A DNA stretch of 47,519 nucleotides from Reyranella sp. (lineage in GTDB: Bacteria; Pseudomonadota; Alphaproteobacteria; Reyranellales; Reyranellaceae): assembly GCA_021732285.1 (NCBI GenBank), contig JAKFVH010000117.1:1-47519 (forward strand), given 5' to 3'. Position numbers and translations under genes: made by a program. The notes under the pieces were generated by a model. The model ran no database searches and was not told where the DNA came from. It saw only the letters and a program-made list of their open reading frames with translations. This document shows, one piece after another, positions 25,048 through 33,045 of the stretch. Each line of letters opens with the position of its first letter. The stretch's first letter is position 1.

Positions 25048-25077
25048 TTTGCGTGAATTACGCAAATTACGTAGTAT
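25048..25077 (+). promoter_or_regulatory. Promoter and operator of the PemK-type TA module
   Basis: TTGCGT (25049-25054) and TAGTAT (25072-25077) are 17 bp apart. The perfect inverted repeat TTTGCGT-gaatt-ACGCAAA (25048-25066) covers the -35, and a further half site TTACG follows. This is the expected layout for an autoregulated antitoxin promoter. Confidence 0.6.
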
Positions 25078-25098
25078 GCCACTCCCCACTGCAGTGAG

Positions 25099-25380
25099 AT
25101 GTCCATGAGTCTTTCGAAGACGATTCCTGCCTCCCAGTTCACTCGGAACTTCGGACGCTACCGCCTGCGTGCCCAGCGTGAGGCTGTCGCCGTCTCGAGC
25201 CACGGCCAGATCACAGGATACTTCGTTGGTCCGGACGAGTACGAAGAGTTCAAGCGCTTTCAGGCGAGTCGGCGCAGCTTTGCTACCGTCGAGCTATCCG
25301 ATGAGAAGGCGAAGGCGATTGGCAAGTCGCGTATGGATCCGCGACACGCACACCTCGACTCACTGCTCCGCCGCAAGTAG
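25099..25380 (+). CDS. Phd/YefM-like antitoxin of the PemK-type module
   Basis: A 93-residue protein. The N-terminal KTIPASQFTRNFGRYRLRAQ, then AVAVSSHGQITGYFVGPDEYEEFKRF, follows the Phd/YefM antitoxin plan (a DNA-binding first 60 residues and a toxin-binding charged tail, here DEKAKAIGKSRMDPRHAHLDSLLRRK in two parts). The start is 25099 or the ATG at 25105. The toxin starts 9 bp after its stop. The operator-promoter at 25048-25077 lies directly upstream. Confidence 0.75.
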   Translation: MSMSLSKTIPASQFTRNFGRYRLRAQREAVAVSSHGQITGYFVGPDEYEEFKRFQASRRSFATVELSDEKAKAIGKSRMDPRHAHLDSLLRRK

Positions 25381-25389
25381 CGGCACTGC

Positions 25390-25821
25390 ATGCCGATACC
25401 CATTCCAGAGCCAGGTCTCGTCATATCGTACGCTTATCTTTGGCACCACGAGCACCAGGTCGGACAAGAAGAGGGTCGCAAAAACAGACCCAGCGTCATA
25501 GTTCTCGCCGTAGAGCAAGAAGCTGACGCTACAGCTGTGGTCACCGTGCTGCCGATCACCCACATTGCTCCGAGCGATCCTGCATCGGCCATCGAGATAC
25601 CTCCGGCGGTGAAACGGCATCTTGGTCTTGACGACGATAGGTCATGGATCGTCGTGGCCGAGGGGAATGAGTTTCTCTGGCCTGGCTACGACTTGCGTAA
25701 ACGGCCGGGGAGCGATCGATACGACTACGGTTTCCTACCACCACGATTCTTTCAGCAAATCGTCAAGGCGTTCGTCGCTCTTCGTCGGGCCGGTAAACGT
25801 CGCACTGCCCCTCGCGGATAG
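25390..25821 (+). CDS. PemK/MazF-like toxin
   Basis: A 143-residue protein of the PemK-like growth-inhibitor group. The N-terminal PEPGLVISYAYLWHHEHQ and EEGRKNRPSVIVLAVEQ give the beta-strand plus R-P-x-V-I element seen in MazF-fold toxins. VVTVLPITHIAPSD is the second core strand, and SWIVVAEGNEFLWPGYDL follows. It is expected to cleave RNA and to be held by the gene just upstream. Directly after its stop come 27 bp of unique sequence and then a remnant of the MBL gene's 3' end. Confidence 0.75.
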   Translation: MPIPIPEPGLVISYAYLWHHEHQVGQEEGRKNRPSVIVLAVEQEADATAVVTVLPITHIAPSDPASAIEIPPAVKRHLGLDDDRSWIVVAEGNEFLWPGYDLRKRPGSDRYDYGFLPPRFFQQIVKAFVALRRAGKRRTAPRG

Positions 25822-25847
25822 CGCAAGCGGGAACATCGGCCGCGAGA

Positions 25848-25975
25848 CTACGCTGTTCCGATATCCATGACGTCTGCGTCGGAATCGTTCCGCCGGCTCG
25901 GCATCGGGATCGACCAGGGCGACGAATGGACGATCAGCTCATCGGGAGGTCGAAGCCGAAGAGATCGACGCGCAT
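25848..25975 (-). pseudogene. Chimeric remnant: MBL gene 3' end fused to queA 5' end
   Basis: Bases 25848-25926 are a diverged copy of the MBL gene's last codons including its stop. The minus strand reads FVALVDP, a damaged stretch with a 2-base deletion, then DVMDIGTA-stop; the intact gene ends DVMDVGTA. Bases 25927-25975 copy the first codons of queA (minus strand MRVDLF-G-FDLP, then a 1-base deletion). Both halves are roughly 80-85% identical to the intact genes. The order is that of a junction between the far end of one neighbour and the near end of the other, the same topology as the remnant at 3091-3311. Confidence 0.85.
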
Positions 25976-25999
25976 CTGGAATGGGTTCAATATGACGCG

Positions 26000-26455
26000 A
26001 TGGCGGATTTCTCAACCCGGCTGGCGACAGTCGAGGACGCGGCGGGGATCGCCCGGGTGTTCTCGCCGTCCTTCCGGCTGCTCAGCTTCCTGCCCATGTT
26101 GCACACGGAAGAAGAGGATCGCTGGTTCATTGAGAATGTGATCCTGAAGGAATGCGTCGTCACGGTGGCTGAAGGGGACACGGGCATCGTTGCGTTCCTG
26201 GCGCTGCAAGGCGAGGAGGTTCGCATGCTCTATGCCCATCCGGACTTCATCGGCGTGGGAGCCGGCAGCCTGTTGATCGAAAGTGCCAAGCGATCGGGCG
26301 AGGCGGCGCTGGAGCTGTGGTGCTTCCAGGCCAACACGCACGCCCGCCGGTTCTACGAACGACGCGGCTTCAAGGCGGTCCGCTTCACCGACGGCCACGA
26401 CAACGAGGAGAAGACGCCGGACGTGCGCTATCGCTGGGCGCGCGACCCCGCCTAG
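26000..26455 (+). CDS. GNAT-family N-acetyltransferase
   Basis: A 151-residue GNAT protein: STRLATVEDAAGIARVF at strand 1/helix 1, a central strand VVTVAEGDTGIVAFLAL, then VRMLYAHPDFIGVGAGSLLI with the acetyl-CoA pyrophosphate loop in the variant form GVGAG, LELWCFQANTHARRFYERRGF as motif B. It should acetylate a small molecule or amino group; the acceptor is unknown. It is the only gene in the second cargo between the chimeric remnant and the MBL gene, followed by palindromic repeat copy B. Confidence 0.85.
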   Translation: MADFSTRLATVEDAAGIARVFSPSFRLLSFLPMLHTEEEDRWFIENVILKECVVTVAEGDTGIVAFLALQGEEVRMLYAHPDFIGVGAGSLLIESAKRSGEAALELWCFQANTHARRFYERRGFKAVRFTDGHDNEEKTPDVRYRWARDPA

Positions 26456-26485
26456 TACCGACTATTACTGGACAGTGATTCACGG

Positions 26486-26556
26486 CTGTCACCCCGAGCG
26501 TAGCGAGGGGCCTTTGAAGCCGCAGGAAAGGTCCCTCGCTGCGCTCGGGATGACAG
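26486..26556. repeat. Intergenic palindromic repeat, copy B
   Basis: Arms 26486-26515 and 26527-26556 pair almost completely around 11 bases (CTGTCACCCCGAGCGTAGCG at the left end). Same family as 19393-19464. It lies between the GNAT gene and the 3' end of the MBL gene, where it could terminate both. Confidence 0.85.
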
Positions 26557-26589
26557 CAGGCCCTTATCAGTCAATTGTGATTCCAGGTA

Positions 26590-27717
26590 CTAGGCGGTGC
26601 CGACGTCCATGACGTCGGTATCCGAATCGTCAGCTGGCGGCTGGACATGGGGATCGACCAGGGCGACGAAGCGGGACACGCCGTCCACGACTACGCGCTT
26701 CACGCGGGCGCGCGTTTCCAGGCAATGGAGGTGCGCCAGGGTCTCGCCGAAGGCGAAGACGATCTGGTTGTTGTCGAGATGGCGCGGGAACAGCACCGGC
26801 ACCATGTCCCAGCCGGTGGCGCCCTCGGCGCCGCGATGGGCGATGGCGGCGGTCATGTCGTTCAGCCGGGCGTCGTGGTGGGCGACGAGCTGATCGAGCC
26901 GGGTGTGCAGGCCGACGAAGGGGAAGCCGTGGCTCGGCAGCACCAGTGCGTTGGCGGGCAGGCGGCGGAAGCGCGAGAAGCCGTCGAGGAACCAGGTGAG
27001 CGAATCGGCCTCCGGCTCGTTGGGCCACACGCCGACATTGGTGCTGATCTTGGGCAATACCTGGTCGCCCGCGATCAGCACATTGAGCTCGGGGCACCAC
27101 AGCGAGGCATGCTCAGGCGCATGCCCGCGGCCGACGATGACGTCCCAACGATGACCGCCCAAGGTGATGGGATGGGCATGGATCAGGCGCTGGAAGGTCG
27201 GCGGCAACGGCCCCACGCCCTTGGCGTAGCCGCCCTTGTGGCGATGGAACAGCGGGATCTTGTCGGCCGGCACGCCGTTGCGCGCCAGGTGTGCGGCGCG
27301 CAGATCCTCGTTCTCGATGAAGTCGTTGCGGGCGGCGATGGCGCTCATGTACTCGCCGAGCGTCATCCAGAGCGGCGCGCCCCAGCGGCTGCACAGCCAG
27401 CCGGCCAGGCCGACATGGTCGGGATGCAGGTGGGTGGCGATGACCCGCTTCACCGGCTTGCCCGAAAGCTTGTCGGCGAAGATCTTCTCCCATAGCTCGC
27501 GCGTTTCGGGCGTGTTGATGCCGGTGTCGACGATGGTCCAGCCGTCGGCTTCCTCGACCAGCCACAGGTTGATGTGGTTGAGCTGGAAGGGCAGCGGCAT
27601 GCGCAGCCAGTAGATGCCGGGGGCGACGTTCTTGATGGTGCCGGGCTCCGGCACGTCGCCGCAGGGGAAGCGAAGCTGCGCCAGCAGGCGCTGCGAGAGG
27701 TCTGGTGAATCGGGCAT
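26590..27717 (-). CDS. Metallo-beta-lactamase-fold hydrolase
   Basis: A 375-residue MBL-fold protein. The metal motif is THLHPDHVGLAGWL (about 103-116), with later ligands in RGHAPEHASLWC, AGDQVLPKIS and the C-terminal SHG. The form resembles LACTB2/RNase-like or hydroxyacylglutathione hydrolase-like proteins with a helical C-terminal domain. Substrate unknown. The last 25 residues are acidic. Its 3' end is the B side of the accessory insertion: a diverged copy of the final codons exists at 25848-25926. It is separated from purD by 32 bp on the same strand. Confidence 0.88.
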   Translation of the reverse strand: MPDSPDLSQRLLAQLRFPCGDVPEPGTIKNVAPGIYWLRMPLPFQLNHINLWLVEEADGWTIVDTGINTPETRELWEKIFADKLSGKPVKRVIATHLHPDHVGLAGWLCSRWGAPLWMTLGEYMSAIAARNDFIENEDLRAAHLARNGVPADKIPLFHRHKGGYAKGVGPLPPTFQRLIHAHPITLGGHRWDVIVGRGHAPEHASLWCPELNVLIAGDQVLPKISTNVGVWPNEPEADSLTWFLDGFSRFRRLPANALVLPSHGFPFVGLHTRLDQLVAHHDARLNDMTAAIAHRGAEGATGWDMVPVLFPRHLDNNQIVFAFGETLAHLHCLETRARVKRVVVDGVSRFVALVDPHVQPPADDSDTDVMDVGTA

Positions 27718-27749
27718 GGATCGACCCTAGCCCCTCAGCGAGCGGCCTG

Positions 27750-29033
27750 TCACCGGTGCGAACCGACGACCCGCCATGCGATATCCCGCCGGCAGAAGCC
27801 CTCCGGCCAGTCTATGAGGTCGACCGCACGGTACGCGCGGTTACGGGCCTCGTCGACGGTCGACGCCATGGCCGTCACGTTCAGCACGCGCCCGCCATTG
27901 GCCAGCACACGCTTGCCGTCGGGGCCGAACTTCGTACCGGCATGGAAAATCTGCACGCCCTCTACCTTGCCGGCGGCATCGAGGCCGCGGATCTCGGTGC
28001 CTTTCTGGTAGGCATCGGGGTAGCCATTGGCGGCCATGACCACCGTCAGCGCGCTGTCGTTGGACCAGCGCAGGTCGAAATGCTTCAGCCCGCCGTCGGC
28101 GCAGGCGATCAGCGCCGGCACGAGATCGGACTTGAGCCGCATCACCAGCACCTGGGTCTCGGGATCGCCGAAGCGGCAGTTGTACTCGAAGATCTTCGGG
28201 CCCTGCGCCGTGATCATCAGCCCGGCATAGAACACGCCCTTGAACGGCATGCCGGCCGCGGCCATGGCGCGCGCGGTCGGCAGGATGATCTCGTCCATGG
28301 TGCGCTTCTGCATGGCCGCGTCGAAGATCGGCGCCGGCGAATAGGCGCCCATGCCGCCGGTGTTGGGGCCCTTGTCGTTGTCAAAGGCGCGCTTGTGGTC
28401 CTGCGCGCCGATCAGCGGCAGGACGTGCTCGCCGTCGCAGAGCGCGAAGAAGCTCATCTCCTCGCCGACCAGGAACTCCTCGATGACGACTGATGCGCCG
28501 GCCGCGCCGAAGCGGTTGCCCGACAGCATGTCCCGCGCCGCCTCGATCGCCTGCTCGACCGTCTCGGCCACCACGACGCCCTTGCCGGCAGCGAGGCCAT
28601 CGGCCTTCACGACGATCGGCGCACCCTGTGCCTTGATGTAGGCGGTGGCCTTGTCGGCGTCGGTGAAGCGCTCGTAGGCGCCGGTCGGGATGTTGTGGCG
28701 TTTGCACAGCTCCTTGGTGAAGCCCTTGGAGCTCTCGAGCTGCGCCGCCTTCTGCGAGGGGCCGAACACCTTGATGCCGGCCTCGGTAAAGCGGTCGGCC
28801 AGGCCCATCGCCAGCGGCACCTCGGGCCCTACCACCACGAAATCGATCTTTTCCCGCTTGGCCAGCGCCACCTGGCCCGCGATGTCCTCGGCGGCGACGT
28901 CAATGCATTCGGCGACCTGGGTTATGCCGGCGTTGCCGGGGGCGCAGTAGAGTTTTGTACACAAGGGGGAGGCGGAGATGGCCCAGCAGAGCGAATGTTC
29001 GCGGCCACCGCCACCCACTACCAGAATCCGCAT
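27750..29033 (-). CDS. purD: Phosphoribosylamine--glycine ligase
   Basis: A 427-residue GARS, the second step of purine synthesis. It has [17 protein letters not shown] at the N-terminus, the ATP-grasp domain with [47 protein letters not shown], and [13 protein letters not shown] with the metal-binding Glu/Asn. Full length and intact. It is divergent from the VapC module across 80 bp that contain the antitoxin operator. Confidence 0.96.
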   Translation of the reverse strand: MRILVVGGGGREHSLCWAISASPLCTKLYCAPGNAGITQVAECIDVAAEDIAGQVALAKREKIDFVVVGPEVPLAMGLADRFTEAGIKVFGPSQKAAQLESSKGFTKELCKRHNIPTGAYERFTDADKATAYIKAQGAPIVVKADGLAAGKGVVVAETVEQAIEAARDMLSGNRFGAAGASVVIEEFLVGEEMSFFALCDGEHVLPLIGAQDHKRAFDNDKGPNTGGMGAYSPAPIFDAAMQKRTMDEIILPTARAMAAAGMPFKGVFYAGLMITAQGPKIFEYNCRFGDPETQVLVMRLKSDLVPALIACADGGLKHFDLRWSNDSALTVVMAANGYPDAYQKGTEIRGLDAAGKVEGVQIFHAGTKFGPDGKRVLANGGRVLNVTAMASTVDEARNRAYRAVDLIDWPEGFCRRDIAWRVVGSHR

Positions 29034-29071
29034 ATCTCCAACCTCTTGAAATCAGGCCCTATTCTGCCAAT

Positions 29072-29097
29072 ATGACCATTGGTCATGACCATGGTCA
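29072..29097 (+). promoter_or_regulatory. Operator of the Phd-VapC module
   Basis: ATGACCA-T-TGGTCAT (29072-29086) and TGACCATGGTCA (29086-29097) are two overlapping perfect palindromes giving four TGACCA/TGGTCA half sites in 26 bp. A -35-like TTGAAA at 29046-29051 sits at promoter distance from CAATAT/AATATG. Typical for cooperative autorepression by an antitoxin. Confidence 0.65.
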
Positions 29098-29113
29098 CAT
29101 TGCGGGTTCTGCT

Positions 29114-29347
29114 ATGACAAAAACCATGAAAGCGTCTGAGTGCAAAGCGAAGTTTTTGGGCGTGCTAGACGACGTCGCGTCCAAGCACGAACGGGTGATC
29201 GTGACCAAGAACGGCAAGCCAGTCGCTGAAATCATTCCCTTTGTGGAGAAGCCGAAATCGATCATTGGCGCCCTCAAGGGGTCAGTCACACTCATGGGCG
29301 ACCTTGATGAGCCAACGGGCGAAGACTGGGAGGCGCTTAAAGAATGA
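29114..29347 (+). CDS. Phd/YefM-type antitoxin of the VapC module
   Basis: A 77-residue antitoxin. MKASECKAKFLGVLDDV and KHERVIVTKNGKPVAEIIPF are the classic Phd/YefM DNA-binding fold; the tail IIGALKGSVTLMGDLDEPTG wraps the toxin. ATG at 29114 is taken, with 29126 as alternative. The in-frame ATG at 29072 lies inside the operator and is less likely. The stop overlaps the toxin ATG (ATGA), so the pair is translationally coupled. Confidence 0.85.
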   Translation: MTKTMKASECKAKFLGVLDDVASKHERVIVTKNGKPVAEIIPFVEKPKSIIGALKGSVTLMGDLDEPTGEDWEALKE

Positions 29348-29748
29348 GCGTTGTACTCGACACCAATGCGCTGGTGTGGGCATTCGAAGGCGACAAGGCC
29401 TTGGGACGTCGCGCCGAGCATGTGATTGATCAGGCTGTGTTGGATGGCGCTGCGCACGTTTCGGCAATTTCGTTTTGGGAACTCGCGCTCAAGATTCGTA
29501 AAGGAAAGTTCGGCCTCGCGCAGCCAATAGCGGATTGGCGCGCCAGCATTTTGCGTCTGGGCGTTCGCGAAGTGGCGATCGATGGGCTGATCGGTATCGC
29601 AGCAAATGAACTGCAAAACATGCATGATGACCCCGCTGACCGCTTGATCGTTGCAACTGCGCTTAACCTTGGTGCGTCGCTCGCGACCTCAGACGCGCGC
29701 TTGCTCGCGTGGAAGGGGTCACTCGCCCGTATCGACGCTCGGGTGTAG
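29344..29748 (+). CDS. vapC: VapC-family PIN-domain ribonuclease toxin
   Basis: A 134-residue PIN domain. The acidic residues are Asp6 in VVLDTNALVWAF, Glu46 in SAISFWELALKIRKGKF, and Asp96/Asp99 in MHDDPADRLIVATAL; the C-terminal TSDARLLAW holds the last one. It cleaves RNA, often tRNA, when free of its antitoxin. This subgroup normally pairs with a Phd-like antitoxin as here. The module is squeezed between purD and xseA (9 bp to xseA) with no flanking remnant. Confidence 0.92.
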   Translation: MSVVLDTNALVWAFEGDKALGRRAEHVIDQAVLDGAAHVSAISFWELALKIRKGKFGLAQPIADWRASILRLGVREVAIDGLIGIAANELQNMHDDPADRLIVATALNLGASLATSDARLLAWKGSLARIDARV

Positions 29749-29757
29749 CGTCGCCTC

Positions 29758-31272
29758 ATGGAATCGATGGCGCCCGAACAGGCCACCAGCAACGTCCCGG
29801 AATTCACCGTCTCGGAGCTCTCCTTTGCCCTGAAGCGCGAGATCGAGACGGCATTCCCGCGCGTGCGCGTGCGCGGCGAGATCAGCCAGCCGTCGTTCCC
29901 GCGCTCGGGCCATTGCTATTTCCGGCTCAAGGACGAGAACGCCGTGATCGACGGCGTATGCTGGAAAGGCACGATCCCGCGGCTGGGCATCCGGATCGAG
30001 GAGGGGCTGGAGGTCATCGCCACCGGCAGGCTCACGACCTATGCCGGTTCCTCGCGCTACCAGATCATCGTCGATCGCCTGGAGCTGGCGGGCGAAGGTG
30101 CCCTGCTGAAGCTTCTCGAGGACCGCCGCAAGAAGCTCGCGGCCGAAGGGCTGTTCGACGCCGACCGCAAGCGGGCATTGCCGTTCCTGCCCGAGGTGGT
30201 GGGCGTCGTGACCTCGCCGTCGGGCGCGGTGATCCGCGACATCCTGCACCGGATTTCCGACCGCTTCCCGCGCCGCGTTCTGGTCTGGCCGGTGGCGGTG
30301 CAGGGCGAGAAGGCGGCGGGCGAAGTGGCCGCAGCCATCGCGGGCTTCAATCGTCTGCCCGAGCAAGGCCCCGTGCCGCGGCCCGACGTGCTGATCGTGG
30401 CGCGCGGCGGCGGCAGCCTGGAAGACCTGTGGGCCTTCAACGAGGAGATCGTGGTGCGCGCCGCGGCGGCCTCGACCATCCCGCTGATCTCGGCGGTCGG
30501 CCACGAGACCGACACCACGCTGATCGACTTCGCCTCCGACCGTCGCGCACCGACGCCGACCGCGGCGGCCGAGATGGCCGTGCCGGTGCGCGCCGATCTG
30601 ATTGCCCAGACGCTCGACTTCGGCAAGCGCACGATCGCCTGCATGAACCGCGTGCTGCGCGAGGCCACGCTCGCCGTGACCGGCCTGGCGCGCGGTCTGG
30701 GCGATCCCTTGCGCCTGATCGAGGAGCGCCAGCAGCGGCTCGATGTCAGCGGCGAGCGCCTGGCGCTGGCGACGCGCGGACTGGTCGAGCGCCGCGGCCA
30801 TGCGCTGGCGGCGGCGCGGCTGGTCAGCCCTCAACGGGTGATCGACGCCAAGCAACAACTGTTCGATAGCGAAGTTCGGGCGTTGAAGTCGGCGGCCGAG
30901 CGGTTCAAGGCCGATACGCTGCAAAAGGCCGAGCGCATGCTTGAACGACTCGAGCGTTACGGCGACCAACTAAGACGCCATGGTGGCGACCTGTTGCAGC
31001 ATGGCGAGCGCCAGGTCGATCAACTCGGCAAGCTGCTTGAGAGCTATTCCTTCCATTCCGTGCTGAATCGCGGCTTTGCCCTGGTGCGCGACCAGGACGG
31101 TCATCCAGTGCTGGCGGCGGCAGACGCGCGCGGCGGCGACACGCTCAGCATCGAGTTCGCCGACGGCAAGATCGGCGCCAAGGTGACGGATGGCGCGGGC
31201 GCAGCCCCGCGTCCCGCGGCTCCACCACGTCGCCGCGATGGCGGCAGCGGCAATCAAGGCTCTTTGTTGTAG
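29758..31272 (+). CDS. xseA: Exodeoxyribonuclease VII large subunit
   Basis: A 504-residue XseA. The N-terminal OB-fold reads FTVSELSFALKREIE, VRGEISQPSFPRSGHCYFRL, VCWKGTIPRLGI. The catalytic domain has FDADRKRALPFLPEVVGVVT, RGGGSLEDLWAFNEE, ISAVGHETDTTLIDFASDRR and APTPTAAAEMAVP. A long helical region follows, then the conserved C-terminal LNRGFALVRDQDGHPV. It degrades single-stranded DNA with XseB, not present in this window. Start 29758; an ATG six bases later is also possible. Confidence 0.95.
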   Translation: MESMAPEQATSNVPEFTVSELSFALKREIETAFPRVRVRGEISQPSFPRSGHCYFRLKDENAVIDGVCWKGTIPRLGIRIEEGLEVIATGRLTTYAGSSRYQIIVDRLELAGEGALLKLLEDRRKKLAAEGLFDADRKRALPFLPEVVGVVTSPSGAVIRDILHRISDRFPRRVLVWPVAVQGEKAAGEVAAAIAGFNRLPEQGPVPRPDVLIVARGGGSLEDLWAFNEEIVVRAAAASTIPLISAVGHETDTTLIDFASDRRAPTPTAAAEMAVPVRADLIAQTLDFGKRTIACMNRVLREATLAVTGLARGLGDPLRLIEERQQRLDVSGERLALATRGLVERRGHALAAARLVSPQRVIDAKQQLFDSEVRALKSAAERFKADTLQKAERMLERLERYGDQLRRHGGDLLQHGERQVDQLGKLLESYSFHSVLNRGFALVRDQDGHPVLAAADARGGDTLSIEFADGKIGAKVTDGAGAAPRPAAPPRRRDGGSGNQGSLL

Positions 31273-31286
31273 GAGAGGGAACGCTC

Positions 31287-32021
31287 ATGACCACGGCGCC
31301 GCTGTCGGCCGAGACGATCAAGAACTTCATGTATGCCAGCACGGCCACCGTCTCCATGCAGATGCTGAAGCGCGGCTTTCGCAACACGTCGATCAGCGGT
31401 GTGCACCCGGTCAATCCCAAGGCGACGCGCCTGGTCGGGCCGGCCTACACGCTTCGCTACATTCCCGGCCGCGAGGATCTCGACAAGCCGCCGACGCCCA
31501 ACGATCCGCCGTCGGCCCAGCGCAAGGCGATCGAGGAGACGCCGGCGGGCTCAGTGCTGGTGATCGGCACCGAAGCCAACACGCGGTCGGGCACGATCGG
31601 CGACATCCTGGCGCTGCGGCTGAAGGTGCGTGGCGTGGCCGGCGTGCTGAGCGACGGCGCCATGCGCGACACGCCGGTGATCTCCAAGATCGACGATTTC
31701 CCGGTCTACTGCTCGGCGGCGGCCGCGCCGCCCAGCATGAACCACCTCCACCCCGTCGAGGTGCAGGCGCCGGTCGGCATCCGCGGCGTGCCGGTCTATC
31801 CCGGCGACGTGATCGTCGCCGACGAGGACGGCGCCATCGTCGTGCCGCGCCATCTCGCCGATGAGGTGGCGCGCGATTCCTTCGAGCAGGAACGGCTGGA
31901 GAAGTTCGTCGCCATCCGCGTCGCCCAGGGCACGCCGATCACCGGGACCTATCCGCCCAACGACGAGACCAAGGCGCTGTATCAGGCCTGGATCAAGGCG
32001 GGCGAACCGCCGAACGGCTGA
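31287..32021 (+). CDS. RraA-like protein / HMG-type aldolase family
   Basis: A 244-residue member of the RraA / 4-hydroxy-4-methyl-2-oxoglutarate aldolase fold. GPAYTLRYIPG, GSVLVIGTEANTRSGTIGDIL, RGVAGVLSDGAMRDTPVI with the Arg and Asp metal/substrate residues, and VYPGDVIVADEDGAIVVPRHLADEV are all present. Members either inhibit RNase E or cleave pyruvate aldols; the G-D-x20-R-D pattern needed for aldolase activity seems kept, so an aldolase is somewhat more likely. It follows xseA by 14 bp with a good GGAGAGG site. Confidence 0.87.
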   Translation: MTTAPLSAETIKNFMYASTATVSMQMLKRGFRNTSISGVHPVNPKATRLVGPAYTLRYIPGREDLDKPPTPNDPPSAQRKAIEETPAGSVLVIGTEANTRSGTIGDILALRLKVRGVAGVLSDGAMRDTPVISKIDDFPVYCSAAAAPPSMNHLHPVEVQAPVGIRGVPVYPGDVIVADEDGAIVVPRHLADEVARDSFEQERLEKFVAIRVAQGTPITGTYPPNDETKALYQAWIKAGEPPNG

Positions 32022-32035
32022 GGGGAGAGGAGACC

Positions 32036-32473
32036 ATGCGCCACGCCATCGTTGGAGCAGCGACGCTGCTGCTCGCGGCATGCAGCAGCCCGCCGCCTGT
32101 CTCCCTGGCGCCGCCGGGCCAGGACGCGGCCGGCAAGCAGTTCAATCCGCCGCCCGCGGGCATGGCGGCGGTGTACTTCTACAATCCCACGAGCAATGGA
32201 CCGACGATCAACGTCACGGTGGGGCCGATGGTGATCGGCAGCCTGGCGCCGACGAGCTGGATGCGGGTCGAGCTTGGCGCCGGCTGGCACGCCATGAGCT
32301 GCACGACAGCAAACTCGGCCAATCCATCGTCGATTACCTTGGCGCCGGGGCAGATGCGCTTCATCGATATCGAGATGCCACCGGGCTCGCCGGTCTGCTC
32401 GATCCGCGAAGCCAGTCCCGACGCGGGCCGCGCCGGCGTGCTGGCCGGACAGCGGACGATGCAGATTCAATAA
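32036..32473 (+). CDS. Predicted outer-membrane or periplasmic lipoprotein
   Basis: A 145-residue protein with a short signal peptide and lipobox LLLAAC, so Cys16 would be lipidated and the mature protein anchored in the periplasm. The rest (AVYFYNPTSNGPTINVTVGP, then WMRVELGAGWHAMSC) resembles DUF2846-type small lipoproteins with a beta-rich fold that are widespread and of unknown function. GGGGAGAGGAGA precedes the ATG. It is 14 bp downstream of the RraA-like gene and ends at palindromic repeat copy C. Confidence 0.82.
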   Translation: MRHAIVGAATLLLAACSSPPPVSLAPPGQDAAGKQFNPPPAGMAAVYFYNPTSNGPTINVTVGPMVIGSLAPTSWMRVELGAGWHAMSCTTANSANPSSITLAPGQMRFIDIEMPPGSPVCSIREASPDAGRAGVLAGQRTMQIQ

Positions 32474-32478
32474 ATTCC

Positions 32479-32598
32479 GTCATCCCGAGCGAAGCCGCCC
32501 AAAGGGCGGCGTAGTCGAGGGACCTGTTCTTGTCGACGCCGCGACAGAACAGATCCCTCCACTCCGCCTCGCTCCGCTCGGCTCCGGTCGGGATGACG
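32479..32598. repeat. Intergenic palindromic repeat, copy C (extended form)
   Basis: CGTCATCCCGAGCGAAG at the left and TCGGGATGACG at the right close a 120-bp palindrome. Inner parts include GCCGCCCAAAGGGCGGC as a stem of its own and CTGTTCTTGTCG opposite CGACAGAACAG. Same end sequences as copies A and B but with a longer centre. It fills the gap between the lipoprotein and the VOC gene exactly. Confidence 0.8.
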
Positions 32599-32988
32599 CT
32601 ACGGATGAATCTCCGACGGATTGCCGTAGGGCTTGGTGATCAGCTCGAGCAGGTGGCCGTTGGGATCCTCGAAGTAGACGCCGCGGCCGCCCCAGTGGTG
32701 GTTGATCTTGCCGGGGCCGCTCTTGTCGTGGTCGGCGAAGTAGGCGACGCCTGCACTCTTGATGCGCGCGAACGAGGCGTCGAACTCCTGGTCGTCGACC
32801 AGGAAGGCGTAGTGCTGGGTGCGCACATCCTTGGAATCGACGAAGTCGAGGGTGACTCCGTTGCTGGTCTGCACCGGACGGAACGGTCCCCACTGCGGCT
32901 GCGGCTGCACACCCAGGATCTCGGCGAGGAAGGTCGCCGATGCGTCCTTGTCCTTGGCGGGGATGATGATGTGGTTGAGGGCTGGCAT
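32599..32988 (-). CDS. VOC-superfamily (glyoxalase/dioxygenase-fold) protein
   Basis: A 129-residue vicinal-oxygen-chelate protein. The metal ligands are in NHIIIPAKDKDAS (first His near 5), QHYAFLVDD and the C-terminal GRGVYFEDPNGHLLELIT with the conserved Glu. The single-domain length matches small glyoxalase or bleomycin-resistance-like members that dimerise. Substrate unknown. It is convergent with the lipoprotein gene. Confidence 0.86.
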   Translation of the reverse strand: MPALNHIIIPAKDKDASATFLAEILGVQPQPQWGPFRPVQTSNGVTLDFVDSKDVRTQHYAFLVDDQEFDASFARIKSAGVAYFADHDKSGPGKINHHWGGRGVYFEDPNGHLLELITKPYGNPSEIHP

Positions 32989-33045
32989 CGCGACCTCCGT
33001 TGGCTGCCTTAAAGATGGTTCGCAGCCCGGAGGAGTTCAACCGCC

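Noticed and set aside
26000..26455. GNAT gene as toxin of a GNAT-type toxin-antitoxin module
   Set aside because: No ribbon-helix-helix antitoxin gene lies next to it, and its motifs fit an ordinary small-molecule acetyltransferase.
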